Origin: Gammaproteobacteria bacterium
Lineage (GTDB): Bacteria; Pseudomonadota; Gammaproteobacteria; Burkholderiales; Burkholderiaceae_D
DNA: 58,510 nucleotides
Assembly (NCBI GenBank): GCA_903970185.1
Contig: CAJCIC010000051.1
Span: forward strand, 1 to 58,510
Direction of reading: 5' to 3'
Part shown: in pieces, positions 47,154-56,348 of the stretch
Position numbering within the stretch: the stretch's first letter is position 1
Layout: each line of letters begins with the position of its first letter
The notes under the pieces: model-generated
The model's database searches: none
The model's input: only the letters and a program-made list of their open reading frames with translations
What the model was told of the DNA's origin: nothing
Translations under genes and position numbers: made by a program

Positions 47154-49307
47154 TCACGATCTGGCGAAGACCTTGATCACCGAGTGCCTGATGGCCGCGA
47201 CCATGCGCTCGTGCCAGCGCGGATGGGTAACGATCTCGGCCCGGTAAAAACTCGGGCAAAGCGAGGCAACGTGGGCATTTTCGCCGCAAAGGCCACAGCC
47301 GACACAGCCGTCGATGACGGTGGCAACCGGATCGACCTTGAGCACATCAGGATTGTCCTTGAGGGTGAGCGTCGGGCAGGCCGAAAGACGAATGCAGGCG
47401 TGATCACCGCTGCATACGTCCTCGTCGACGCCGTAGCGAACGCGCGCAACGCGCTCGCCAGATTTCATCAGCGCGGCAAGCCAGGGTTTGATGCGGCGCT
47501 GTCTTTCGAGCTGGCACTCGCCTTCGGCGATGATCACTTTCAGGCCCGCGAAGTCCGAGGTGAACGCGTCAAGGAGCACACGCCTGACCTCTGCGACCCG
47601 ATAGGTGTGCACGGTTTTCATCCATTTCACACCCAGCCCTGAGAGGGTCGTCTCGATGGTCAGATCGGTGCTGGTCAGGCTTTGCAACTTGTCGCGTGCC
47701 GTGTCGCGTGTGAGCTGGTTTGGCGTCGAGATGATTTCCTGCGTCCCGGTTGCGGACGTGTAGCCATTCTTGAAAATCAGGAGCACCACGTCGTCGCGAT
47801 TGAAAATCGCCGATTGAACGCCCGTGATGAGTCCGTTATGCCAAAAGCCGCCATCGCCCATGATGGCGAGGCTGCGGCGCTCGATCATGGGCGCGATGCC
47901 CGCTGTACTCGCGAGGCTCATGCCGTAGCCCAGGATCGAATGTCCGGATGAAAAGGGCTCGAAGGTCGCAAAGGCGTGGCAGCCGATGTCGGCGGCAATG
48001 TGCAGCGGCCCGATGTCGCGCTGGGCGAGCTTCAAGGCAGAAAACACCGGCCTTTCCGGACAGCCGATGCAAAAGCCCGGAGGCCGTGGCGGCAGGGGTG
48101 CGGGCAGCAGGTCGGCAACCGCTTCTCGCCTGGCCTGGTTGGCCGCAAGCCAGGCCTCTACCGGCGGGGTGACGTCAGCCCAGCCGTAGCGACTGAAAAA
48201 ACCCGAAAGGCCGCGCGCGATCAGCTCGATTGAATACTCGCCGGCGAGAGCGAGCAGGTCCTTGCCATGCAGCGGTGTCTGGATATCGCGCCGGCGCAAG
48301 AGCGTCGCGATTTCCTGCTCGATATATTCGGGCTGCCCTTCCTCGAGCATGATCACGGCCCGCTTGCCGATACAAAACGATGTGAATTGCTCGGGCACGA
48401 GCGGATAGGTGACGTTGAGGACCAGCATTGGAATTTGCGTGGTCCCGAAGGTGTCGGCGAGGTCAAACAGCTGCAGCGCGCGGATCAGCGCGTTGTACAG
48501 CCCGCCCTGTACGATGATGCCAAGATCATTGCGCGCTGCGTCGAACATCTCGTTTAAATGATGATCGACGATGTAGCGGCGCGCGGCCGGCAGGCGCTCT
48601 TCGCCCTTCAGCTTTTCGTGGCGGAAGACGGCCGGCGGATGGGCCAGCTTGGCATAGTCGAAACCGGCCGGCTCGGCAAAGCGCTTGCGCGTCGAATCGG
48701 CGGGTGCAAGGTTGTCCTTGCAGGTGAAGCTGCCGCGCACGTGGCAGGCACGAATGCGCAGTTCCATCAGGACCGGAAGGCTCGACGCCTCGGAGAGGCA
48801 AAAACCCTCCTCGACCATGCGCACCATCACGGCCAGATCCGGCCGCGGATCGATCAGCACCATCGACGACTTCATGGCGAACGCGTGCGTGCGTTCCTGG
48901 ATCACCGAAGCCCCTTCACCGTAATCTTCGCCAACCACGATCAGCGTGCCGCCGGTGACGCCAGGCGAAGCCAGGTTGGAAAGCGCATCGGAGGCGACGT
49001 TGGTGCCGACAATCGACTTCCACGTCACGGCGCCGCGCAGCGGATAGTGAATTGACGCGCCAAGCATCGCGGCTGCCGAGGCCTCGTTGGAGCAGGCCTG
49101 GACATGCACGCCAAGTTCGTCCATGTACCCCTTGGCCTGGACCATGACGTCAAGCAGATGGGAAATCGGCGAGCCCTGGTAGCCGCCGACGTAGGCGACG
49201 CCCGACTGCAGGAGGGCCTTGGTGATGGCGAGGATGCCTTCGCCGTGAAACGTCTCGCCCGCACCCAGCCGCAGCTGTCTGATTTCCTTGTCGAACGAAA
49301 TTTCCAC
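47154..49307 (-). CDS. iorA: Indolepyruvate ferredoxin oxidoreductase subunit alpha
   Basis: This 717-residue thiamine-diphosphate enzyme oxidatively decarboxylates aryl pyruvates with CoA, passing electrons to iron-sulfur centres. The pyrimidine-binding N-terminal domain has GYQGSPISHLLD. The TPP domain has IMGDGGFWHNGL. The C-terminal ferredoxin region has two Cys groups (CSGDHACIRLSACP and CVGCGLCGENAHVASLCPSF). The start is GTG 49307 with AGGAG upstream. It is the first gene of the minus-strand operon and divergent from the LysR gene, a normal arrangement for a LysR-controlled catabolic operon. Confidence 0.95.
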   Translation of the reverse strand: MEISFDKEIRQLRLGAGETFHGEGILAITKALLQSGVAYVGGYQGSPISHLLDVMVQAKGYMDELGVHVQACSNEASAAAMLGASIHYPLRGAVTWKSIVGTNVASDALSNLASPGVTGGTLIVVGEDYGEGASVIQERTHAFAMKSSMVLIDPRPDLAVMVRMVEEGFCLSEASSLPVLMELRIRACHVRGSFTCKDNLAPADSTRKRFAEPAGFDYAKLAHPPAVFRHEKLKGEERLPAARRYIVDHHLNEMFDAARNDLGIIVQGGLYNALIRALQLFDLADTFGTTQIPMLVLNVTYPLVPEQFTSFCIGKRAVIMLEEGQPEYIEQEIATLLRRRDIQTPLHGKDLLALAGEYSIELIARGLSGFFSRYGWADVTPPVEAWLAANQARREAVADLLPAPLPPRPPGFCIGCPERPVFSALKLAQRDIGPLHIAADIGCHAFATFEPFSSGHSILGYGMSLASTAGIAPMIERRSLAIMGDGGFWHNGLITGVQSAIFNRDDVVLLIFKNGYTSATGTQEIISTPNQLTRDTARDKLQSLTSTDLTIETTLSGLGVKWMKTVHTYRVAEVRRVLLDAFTSDFAGLKVIIAEGECQLERQRRIKPWLAALMKSGERVARVRYGVDEDVCSGDHACIRLSACPTLTLKDNPDVLKVDPVATVIDGCVGCGLCGENAHVASLCPSFYRAEIVTHPRWHERMVAAIRHSVIKVFARS

Positions 49308-49382
49308 CGCTGTTTCTCCTCTGCACGGCCCAGTCTGGACTTTCCCGGCTTAGTCATCAATACTATAAAGGCGAAAAGTGTC

Positions 49383-49397
49383 ATTCATCTTATGAAT
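49383..49397. promoter_or_regulatory. LysR-type box overlapping the LysR start codon
   Basis: ATTCAT-CTT-ATGAAT is a perfect 6-bp dyad and contains the LysR T-N11-A pattern. The ATG at 49392 is part of the right arm, so binding here could repress the regulator itself. The iorA start is 76 bases away on the other strand. A TATAAA-like hexamer lies about 15 bases before the box. Confidence 0.45.
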
Positions 49398-50294
49398 ATA
49401 GACGATCTCGACCTGAATCTCCTGCGCCTGTTTGCCGCAATTTATGAGACGCGCAACGTCAGCCGCGCAGCGCTGCGGCTCAAGATCAGCCAGCCTGCAG
49501 CGAGCAACGGCCTGACCCGGCTCAGGTCTTTTTTGGGGGATGCCCTGTTCGCCCGTGCCCAGGGGGGCGTGCGGCCGACACCGATAGCCGAGGAACTTGC
49601 CGGACCGGTATTGCGCGCCATCGCGATGATTGCCGGGGCGCTTGGCGATTCGGAGACGTTCGATCCGGGGCGCTCCTCGCGCATCTTTCGCATGCACATG
49701 AGCGATATCGGTGAAGCGCGTTTTCTGCCCCCGTTAATGCGTGCGCTCGACCAGACAGCGCCTTGCGTCAAACTCGAGTGCAAGGCGCTGCCGCACGGCC
49801 AGATCGGCGCCATGCTCGATAGCGCCGAGCTTGATTTTGCCTTCGGCTTCTTGCCTTCGGTAACGGGCACCGAGCGCATCGATCTGATCCACGACCGCTA
49901 TTGCGTGGTGCTGCGCGCCGATCATCCGCTGGTTCGCGACCCGAAGAGCCGCAGCCTCGGGCTTGCCGTCTTGCGCCGTCTGGAATTCGTCGCTGTCCGC
50001 TCCCACAGCGAGACACGCAACATCCTCGAGCGTCTTGGCGTTTCCGACCGGATAAGGCTCGATGCGTCGCACTTTCTCGCTTTGCCCGCGATCGTGCAAA
50101 ACACTGATCTTGCTGTCATCATGCCGGCTCGGATTGCCGAGCAGTTCTTCGGCGCAAGGCGGCATGCGGTCCTCGATGCAAAATTGCCGAACCGGGATTT
50201 CACGGTATCCGTGCACTTTAGCCGGCGGCGCAGAAATGACGTTGCGCACCGCTGGATGCGAGAGTTGATCGAAAATGCATTTGCCAAGGCGTGA
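49392..50294 (+). CDS. LysR family transcriptional regulator
   Basis: This 300-residue regulator has an N-terminal HTH (DLDLNLLRLFAAIYETRNVSRAA, then ISQPAASNGLTRLR) and a C-terminal effector domain similar to NodD/LinR-type regulators (HFSRRRRNDVAHRWMRELI at the end). ATG 49392 begins the canonical LysR N-terminus; the longer open frame is not supported. It sits between the divergent iorA operon and the pca genes and could control either or both. Its likely effector is an aromatic acid or pathway intermediate. Confidence 0.93.
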   Translation: MNIDDLDLNLLRLFAAIYETRNVSRAALRLKISQPAASNGLTRLRSFLGDALFARAQGGVRPTPIAEELAGPVLRAIAMIAGALGDSETFDPGRSSRIFRMHMSDIGEARFLPPLMRALDQTAPCVKLECKALPHGQIGAMLDSAELDFAFGFLPSVTGTERIDLIHDRYCVVLRADHPLVRDPKSRSLGLAVLRRLEFVAVRSHSETRNILERLGVSDRIRLDASHFLALPAIVQNTDLAVIMPARIAEQFFGARRHAVLDAKLPNRDFTVSVHFSRRRRNDVAHRWMRELIENAFAKA

Positions 50295-50401
50295 GGCGCA
50301 AGCGCGGTGCAAGCGCCAGGGCGCCGGGCTTGACAGCCGAAAAGCCCGCGCCTAAGTTCGATGACCAAAACGCGCGCAACGCACAGACGGGGAGGATCGG
50401 C

Positions 50402-51139
50402 ATGACAACAGATTTTCAGCGAGGCGCGCAGCTGGCTCTCAAGAATCGCCCGCTGCGCCGGGCACAGCCCGGAGCGCAGCCCGACTATCTGTATCCGCCC
50501 TACGGCTCATCGGTGAGGCGCGCGCCCTCGCAACCTCTGGTGCTCCTGCCGCATACCCTCTCCGAATTGAGCGGACCGGTGTTTGGCCATGATCGCGTGA
50601 CGCCGGGCGCTGCCGACCTTACGGCGCAGCATGACGGCGTTCCGCTTGGCGAGCGCATCATTGTTTCAGGTCGCGTGCTCGACGAAGACGGGCGTGCGAT
50701 TCCCGAAACGTTGATCGAGATCTGGCAATGCAACGCCGCCGGTCGCTACGCGCATCGCATGGATACCCATGACGCGCCGCTCGACCCCAATTTTTCGGGT
50801 TACGGACGGGTTCTGACCGACAAACAGGGTCGCTACTCGTTTACGACGATCAAGCCTGGCGCCTATCCCTGGCGCAACCACCCCAATGCGTGGCGCCCCG
50901 CGCATGTCCACCTGTCGCTGTTCGGGCTTGCCATGGCCACGCGTCTTGTCACCCAGATGTATTTTCCCGGCGACCCCCTTTTGGCCCTTGACCCGATCTA
51001 CAACAGCACGGCGAATCCGCGTGCGCGCGAACGCCTGGTGTCGGCCTTCGATCTCGATTCGACGCGGCCTGAGTGGGCCCTGGGTTACCTGTTTGACATC
51101 GTCCTGCGCGGGCGCGATGCGACCCCGATGGAGCAGTGA
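50402..51139 (+). CDS. pcaH: Protocatechuate 3,4-dioxygenase, beta subunit
   Basis: This 245-residue iron-binding subunit of the intradiol dioxygenase opens protocatechuate to 3-carboxy-cis,cis-muconate. The four iron ligands fit Tyr116 (AAGRYAHRM), Tyr155 (GAYPWRNH), His168 and His170 (WRPAHVHLS). ATG 50402 has GGGGAGGA upstream. pcaG follows 3 bases after the stop. It is the first gene of pcaHGBDC. Confidence 0.96.
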   Translation: MTTDFQRGAQLALKNRPLRRAQPGAQPDYLYPPYGSSVRRAPSQPLVLLPHTLSELSGPVFGHDRVTPGAADLTAQHDGVPLGERIIVSGRVLDEDGRAIPETLIEIWQCNAAGRYAHRMDTHDAPLDPNFSGYGRVLTDKQGRYSFTTIKPGAYPWRNHPNAWRPAHVHLSLFGLAMATRLVTQMYFPGDPLLALDPIYNSTANPRARERLVSAFDLDSTRPEWALGYLFDIVLRGRDATPMEQ

Positions 51140-51142
51140 GCC

Positions 51143-51697
51143 ATGATGCTTGCCACCCCCTCGCAAACCGTCGGGCCGTATTTCCGGCTGGGACTGGACG
51201 AACTCAACCAGAGCGATGTCGCAGGGGTCGGCGCGCACTCGCCGATTCTGGTGCAAGGGCAGGTCCTAGATGGGGCTGCAGAACCGATCCCTGACTGTGT
51301 CATCGAAGTCTGGCAGGCGGATGAGAATGGCGAATACGCGTTCATCAACGGCAAGCCGAATGAGAAAGCGCGTGCGGGCTTTGCCGGCTTTGCGCGCGTT
51401 CCAACCGACATCGACGGCCGCTTCCAGTTTCGTACCGTCAAACCCGGCCGCGTGCCCTACATCGATGCGCGCATGCAGGCGCCGCACGCCCTGATCATGA
51501 TCGGCATGCGCGGGCTGCTCAAATTTCTCATGACGCGCCTGTATTTTCCCGATCCGTCGAGCGCCGAGGATCCGGTGCTGCTGTTGGTTGATGCGGCGCG
51601 ACGACCTGGCCTGATTGGCGTGCGCGAGGGCGAAAACGAACTGCGCTGGCAGGTCCGAACCCAGGGTCCGGGAGAAACCGTATTTTTCGACTACTGA
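51143..51697 (+). CDS. pcaG: Protocatechuate 3,4-dioxygenase, alpha subunit
   Basis: This 184-residue non-iron-binding partner of PcaH begins MMLATPSQTVGPYFRLGL, typical of the alpha chain, with IEVWQADENGEYAF and the C-terminal ETVFFDY. It lacks the His pair of PcaH (the matching region reads MQAPHALIMIGMRG), as expected. It is 3 bases after pcaH, so expression is coupled. Confidence 0.96.
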   Translation: MMLATPSQTVGPYFRLGLDELNQSDVAGVGAHSPILVQGQVLDGAAEPIPDCVIEVWQADENGEYAFINGKPNEKARAGFAGFARVPTDIDGRFQFRTVKPGRVPYIDARMQAPHALIMIGMRGLLKFLMTRLYFPDPSSAEDPVLLLVDAARRPGLIGVREGENELRWQVRTQGPGETVFFDY

Positions 51698-51710
51698 TCG
51701 TGGAGCGCCC

Positions 51711-53102
51711 TTGTCGCACCTGACGCCGCCCGAACGGGGGCTGATTTCGGCGATGATGTCGAGCCCACCGATGCAATCGGCCTATAGCGACCAGGCGCTG
51801 ATCGACGCCATGCTGCGCTTTGAAGCCGCCCTGGCGCGGGCGCAAGCGGACTGCGGCATGGTGCCGCCAGCGTGTGCCGACCTGATCGAAGCAATCACGC
51901 AGCGCATCGTCATCGACCGTGCGAGCCTCGCTGTGGCGGCGCCGGCTGCGGGCAATCTTGCCATCCCGTTGATCAAGCAGCTGACCCTTGGCGTGCGCGC
52001 AGAAAGCGCCGAAGCGGCGCGCTTCGTGCACTTTGGCGCGACCAGCCAGGACGTCATCGACAGCGCCGCCATGCTGCAGGCGAAAAACGGCTTAAGCCTC
52101 CTCGCCCAAGACCTTGCAGCGATCAATGCCGCTCTGGCCACGATCGCACGCGACGAGGCAAAGACCGCCATGGCGGGTCGGACCTGGCTGCAGCATGCGG
52201 TGCCCGTGACCCTTGGTCTTAAAGCCGCGGGCTGGCTCGATGCGCTTGTGACTGTGCACGCCCGGCTGCTCGCGACCGCGAGCGGGCTGCCGCTTCAGTT
52301 CGGCGGCGCCGCGGGCACGCTCGCATCTTTGGGTGAGAAGGGCGATGAAGTCACGGACGCGCTGGCTGGCCGGCTTGGACTTGCCCGGCCGCGCCTGCCC
52401 TGGCACGGCAGTCGTTTGCCGATTGTCGACATCGGCGCCGTGCTTGCGCTTGTCGCAGGGACACTTGGCAAGATCGCTCGCGACGTGTCGCTCATGATGC
52501 AAAATGAAGTTGCCGAGCTGAGCGAGCCGCATGCGCCTGGCAAAGGCGGCTCATCGACGATGGCGCACAAGCGCAATCCGGTTGGCTGCGCGCTTGCGCT
52601 GACCGCCGCACAGCGTGCACCGCAATTGCTTGCGAGCCTGTATGCGGGGCTGGTTGGCGAGCACGAACGCAGTCTTGGCAGCTGGCAGGCCGAGTGGTCA
52701 ACGCTGCCGGAGCTGTTTCTGCTTGCCAGCGGCTCGACCCATGCCATGCGCTCGGTGCTCGCAGGGCTTGAAATCGACCGTGTGCAGATGACGCGCAACC
52801 TCAATCTGGACGACGGCTTGTCGATGGCCGAGGCAGCCACCTTCGCGCTTGCGAGGCGACTCGATCGCGACCGGGCGCAAGACATCGTCGCCACGGCGAT
52901 TGCCAGGTCGCGCGCCGGCGGCCAGTCGCTGTTGCACGCGCTCAGATCCGATGCCGAGGTGGTCGCGGCCTTCGATGACGACGAGCTGGTGCGCCTGATG
53001 GAGCCTTCAGGCTACCTGGGTTCGAGTGCAGCGATGATCGCGCGCGTGCTCGCCCGCTACCAAGCGAATCCGTCTTGCGGGAGCGACGATGGCGTTCATT
53101 GA
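51711..53102 (+). CDS. pcaB: 3-carboxy-cis,cis-muconate cycloisomerase
   Basis: This 463-residue fumarase/aspartase superfamily enzyme converts 3-carboxymuconate to 4-carboxymuconolactone. The superfamily signature GSSTMAHKRNP is present, with HFGATSQDVIDSA and RTWLQHAVPVT at earlier catalytic regions. I chose TTG 51711 because GGAG lies 5 bases upstream; ATG 51753 is an alternative. It overlaps pcaD by 14 bases. Confidence 0.95.
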   Translation: MSHLTPPERGLISAMMSSPPMQSAYSDQALIDAMLRFEAALARAQADCGMVPPACADLIEAITQRIVIDRASLAVAAPAAGNLAIPLIKQLTLGVRAESAEAARFVHFGATSQDVIDSAAMLQAKNGLSLLAQDLAAINAALATIARDEAKTAMAGRTWLQHAVPVTLGLKAAGWLDALVTVHARLLATASGLPLQFGGAAGTLASLGEKGDEVTDALAGRLGLARPRLPWHGSRLPIVDIGAVLALVAGTLGKIARDVSLMMQNEVAELSEPHAPGKGGSSTMAHKRNPVGCALALTAAQRAPQLLASLYAGLVGEHERSLGSWQAEWSTLPELFLLASGSTHAMRSVLAGLEIDRVQMTRNLNLDDGLSMAEAATFALARRLDRDRAQDIVATAIARSRAGGQSLLHALRSDAEVVAAFDDDELVRLMEPSGYLGSSAAMIARVLARYQANPSCGSDDGVH

Positions 53103-53886
53103 CGCGCCAGGCGGGCGCCTGCATTACCGTGTCGACGAGTCGTCAAGGGCCGCTGCCCCGACCTTGGTGTTCTCGAATTCGCTTGGCACGACGCTTGAAA
53201 TGTGGGATCGCCAGATGGCCAGCTTCACCCCCCATTTCCGGGTGGTGCGCTACGACACGCGCGGGCATGGCCAGTCCGATACCCTAAGCCAAAACGCCAG
53301 CGTCGCCGAACTCGGCGGCGATGTGGTGCGCCTGCTCGATCATCTTGGCGTCGAACGCGCGCATTTTGTCGGGCTATCGATGGGTGGGCAAACCGGGATG
53401 TGGCTGGGCGCAAACAGGGGCGAGCGCATCAGGCGCCTCGTGCTTTGCAACACCGCAGCGCTGATCGGCCCAGCCTCGATCTGGGATGAGCGCATCGAGA
53501 CGGTCAAAAAGGCTGGCGTCGCAGCGCTCGCGCCCGCGGTCATCGCGCGCTGGTTTACCCAGGACTTTGTCGATCACCATGCGGACGCCGTAAGGCCGAT
53601 CGAAGCGATGTTGCTTGCCGCGCGCGAAGACGGCTATATCGCCGCTTGCGCCGCCGTGCGCGATGCCGACCTGCGCGGCGAGCTCGGTCGCATCGAGGCC
53701 GCGACACTGGTGGTTGCCGGCAGCCATGATCCTGCAACCACGGTGGCGCAATCCCTTGAGATCGTCGCTTCACTGAGGAACGGAGGATTGCTTGAGCTCG
53801 ATGCCGCGCACCTGTCCAACATCGAGGCCAGCGCAGCGTTCAACCAGGGTGTCGTGGAGTTTCTTCTCGGAGATGGGCATGGATGA
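53089..53886 (+). CDS. pcaD: 3-oxoadipate enol-lactonase
   Basis: This 265-residue alpha/beta-hydrolase converts 3-oxoadipate enol-lactone to 3-oxoadipate. The nucleophile elbow is FVGLSMGGQTG (Ser97), and the catalytic His lies in DAAHLSNIEAS near the C-terminus. The N-terminus MAFIDAPGGRLHYRVD matches the family. It overlaps pcaB and pcaC, keeping the operon tight. It is a separate protein here, not the PcaD-PcaC (PcaL) fusion found in some bacteria. Confidence 0.95.
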   Translation: MAFIDAPGGRLHYRVDESSRAAAPTLVFSNSLGTTLEMWDRQMASFTPHFRVVRYDTRGHGQSDTLSQNASVAELGGDVVRLLDHLGVERAHFVGLSMGGQTGMWLGANRGERIRRLVLCNTAALIGPASIWDERIETVKKAGVAALAPAVIARWFTQDFVDHHADAVRPIEAMLLAAREDGYIAACAAVRDADLRGELGRIEAATLVVAGSHDPATTVAQSLEIVASLRNGGLLELDAAHLSNIEASAAFNQGVVEFLLGDGHG

Positions 53887-54265
53887 GTCAGAGCGCTTTG
53901 AACGCGGCATGAAGGTTCGACGCGAGGTTCTGGGTGCCCCCCACGTCGATCGTGCGATGGACAATCGCACCGAACTGAATGCCGAATTTCAGGAATTGAT
54001 CAGCCGCTACGCCTGGGGCGAGATCTGGACGCGGGAGGGACTTTCGCGACATAGCCGCAGCCTGATCACGATCGCCATGATGGTCGCACTCAATCGCAGT
54101 GAGGAGCTCAGGCTGCATCTTCGCGCAGCCGCCAACAATGGCGTGTCGCAAGACGAGATCAAGGAGGTCTTGCTGCAGGCTATGATCTACTGCGGCGTGC
54201 CCGCTGCCAATCATGCATTCCATCTGGCAGCCGAGGTGTTTGCCGCACCGACCGGGCAGAAATAG
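53879..54265 (+). CDS. pcaC: 4-carboxymuconolactone decarboxylase
   Basis: This 128-residue protein decarboxylates 4-carboxymuconolactone to 3-oxoadipate enol-lactone. It has the CMD-family pattern RFERGMKVRREVLGAPHVD, SRHSRSLITIAMMVAL, and LLQAMIYCGVPAANHAFHLA. ATG 53879 has GGAGA 5 bases upstream; ATG 53873 is also in frame. It overlaps the end of pcaD by 8 bases. It is the last pca gene before the transporter genes, which follow after 40 bases. Confidence 0.95.
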   Translation: MDESERFERGMKVRREVLGAPHVDRAMDNRTELNAEFQELISRYAWGEIWTREGLSRHSRSLITIAMMVALNRSEELRLHLRAAANNGVSQDEIKEVLLQAMIYCGVPAANHAFHLAAEVFAAPTGQK

Positions 54266-54305
54266 TTTCATGCGGGAATTCAACAAGACCAAACCAAGGA
54301 GACCG

Positions 54306-55475
54306 ATGATGAAAACAAACCGCTTCAAGCTGCTCTTGGCCGGGCTCATGATGGCCCTTGCCGCGCCGATGGCGTCGGCGCAGACCATCAAGGTCGGCCT
54401 GATCTCGGAATTTTCCGGGCCGTTTGCCGACTACGGCAAGCAAATGGAAAACGGCGTCAAGGCCTACATGGAACAATATGGCGACACCGTCGCCGGCAAG
54501 AAAATCGAAATCATTACGCGCGATACCACCGGCCCGTCTCCGGATGTCGCCAAGCGCCTCGCGCAGGAACTCGTCACCCGCGACAAGGTTGATTTCCTCG
54601 TCGGCTTCGGCCTCACGCCAAATGCGATGGCCGTGACTGCGGTTGCGACACAGGCAAAAAAGCCGATGATCATCATGAACGCCGCAGCCTCGGTCATCAC
54701 CACCAAATCGCCGTACGTCGTGCGCGTGTCGCAAACCATCGCCCAGCTGTCCGTGCCCATGGCGCAATGGGCTGCAAAAAATGGCGTGAAACGGGTCTAC
54801 ACCTTCGTTGCCGACTACGCACCTGGCATCGATGCCGAAGAAAATTTCAAGAAGGCATTTACTGCAGCCGGCGGTGAAGTTGTCGACAGCGCGCGCGTGC
54901 CGCTGACCAATCCCGACTTCGGACCCTTCGTGCAGCGCATCAAGGATGCCAGGCCGGAAGCCGTCTTCCTGTTTTTGCCCGCAGGCGAAGAGGGCATCGC
55001 CTTCATGAAGGCCTTTACCGAACGCGGTCTTGCCACGGCCGGCATCAAGGTGTTCGCAACCGGCGATCTGACCGATGACGGCGTCATCGACACGATGGGT
55101 GAGCCCACCGTTGGCATCGTTACCTCGGGCCATTACTCGGCGGCGCACGATTCGCCTGAAAACAAGGCATTTCTCAAGGCCTATGCCGCCGTGGCCGGCG
55201 ACAAGCGGCCGAATTTCATGGCTGTGGGCGGCTATGACGGCATGGCCGCGATCTACGACGTGCTGAAGAAAAATAACGGCGATCCTGACGCCGACAAGGC
55301 CATGGACGTGCTCAAGGGCTGGAAGCATGAAAGTCCGCGTGGACCGATCATGATTGATGCGGACACGCGCGATATCGTCCAGACCGTATACATCCGCCGC
55401 GTCGAAAAACAGAATGGCCACTACTACAACATCGAATTCGACAAGTTCCCGGCGGTGAAGGATCCCGGCAAATAA
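54306..55475 (+). CDS. ABC transporter substrate-binding protein (LivK type)
   Basis: This 389-residue periplasmic protein has a signal peptide (cleavage expected after ASA of MASAQT) then TIKVGLISEFSGPFADYG, the usual start of branched-chain amino-acid type binding proteins. AAGGAG lies 4 bases before ATG 54306 and 7 before ATG 54309, so either may start. It is followed by two permease and two ATPase genes in order K-H-M-G-F. Placed directly after pcaC, the importer probably brings in protocatechuate or a precursor aromatic acid. Confidence 0.94.
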   Translation: MMKTNRFKLLLAGLMMALAAPMASAQTIKVGLISEFSGPFADYGKQMENGVKAYMEQYGDTVAGKKIEIITRDTTGPSPDVAKRLAQELVTRDKVDFLVGFGLTPNAMAVTAVATQAKKPMIIMNAAASVITTKSPYVVRVSQTIAQLSVPMAQWAAKNGVKRVYTFVADYAPGIDAEENFKKAFTAAGGEVVDSARVPLTNPDFGPFVQRIKDARPEAVFLFLPAGEEGIAFMKAFTERGLATAGIKVFATGDLTDDGVIDTMGEPTVGIVTSGHYSAAHDSPENKAFLKAYAAVAGDKRPNFMAVGGYDGMAAIYDVLKKNNGDPDADKAMDVLKGWKHESPRGPIMIDADTRDIVQTVYIRRVEKQNGHYYNIEFDKFPAVKDPGK

Positions 55476-55484
55476 GGAGCGCTG

Positions 55485-56348
55485 GTGGCTGCCCTGGTTG
55501 GCGTGCTGTTCGATGGCGTGGCCTATGGCAGCCTGCTTTTCTTGATCTCGATCGGCTTGGCCGTGACCATGGGATTGATGAACTTCGTCAATCTCGCACA
55601 CGGCGCCTTCGCGATGTTCGGCGGCTACCTCGCCGCGACCCTGATGGGCAGAGCCGGCGCGCCGTTTCTGCTTGCGCTATTTGCCGCATTCGCTGGTGCG
55701 GCGCTTTTGGGTCTTGTCCTCGAGCAGATGTTCTATCGGCGCCTGTACCGCGCATCGGCCCTTGACCAAGTGCTCTTTAGCATCGGTCTCGTGTTCATCA
55801 GCGTCGCTTCTGCGACCTATCTCTTCGGTTCCGGCCAGGCTCCCTTTGCGCTGCCGCCATGGCTTCTCGGGCAGTGGCACCTGGGCGCCATCGACGTCGG
55901 TGTCTATCGCCTTTTTCTGATCGCCGCGGTGGCGCTGGTTGGCGCAAGCCTGTGGCTGCTGCTTGAGCACACCCGGCTCGGCTCGTGGGTGCGCGCGGCC
56001 GTCGATCATCGCGATGCTGCCGAAGGGCTGGGGATCCCTGTTGCAGCCGTCTTTACCGCGACGTTTGCGATCGGCTCGGGCCTTGCAGGCCTTGGCGGCG
56101 CGCTTGGCGTGGACGTGCTCGGGCTGGATCCGAATTTTCCGCTCAAGTACATGGTGTACTTTCTGCTTGTCGTGGCCGTCGGTGGCTCAGGCTCGCTTTC
56201 AGGACCGCTTCTCGCCGCGCTGCTTCTGGGCATTGTCGATGTCGCCGGCAAATACTACGTGCCAAAGCTCGGTGCCTTTGTCATCTACGTCCTGATGGTC
56301 GTGCTGCTGCTGGCCTTTCCCGGCGGTCTCATCAGGCGCAAGACGTGA
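55485..56348 (+). CDS. Branched-chain type ABC transporter permease (LivH type)
   Basis: This 287-residue inner-membrane permease has about eight membrane helices. The LivH signature is at the N-terminus (FDGVAYGSLLFLISIGLAVT, MNFVNLAHGAFAMFGGY) and the cytoplasmic loop with GSWVRAAVDHRDAAEGLGI contacts the ATPase. The start is GTG 55485, 9 bases after the binding-protein stop, with AAGGAG upstream. Its stop overlaps the livM start (GTGA). Confidence 0.94.
   Translation: MAALVGVLFDGVAYGSLLFLISIGLAVTMGLMNFVNLAHGAFAMFGGYLAATLMGRAGAPFLLALFAAFAGAALLGLVLEQMFYRRLYRASALDQVLFSIGLVFISVASATYLFGSGQAPFALPPWLLGQWHLGAIDVGVYRLFLIAAVALVGASLWLLLEHTRLGSWVRAAVDHRDAAEGLGIPVAAVFTATFAIGSGLAGLGGALGVDVLGLDPNFPLKYMVYFLLVVAVGGSGSLSGPLLAALLLGIVDVAGKYYVPKLGAFVIYVLMVVLLLAFPGGLIRRKT

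Noticed and set aside
54180-55601. Minus-strand frame of 473 codons opposite the LivK-type gene
   Set aside because: The plus strand carries a binding protein with signal peptide and ribosome site in a complete liv operon; the antisense frame has neither.
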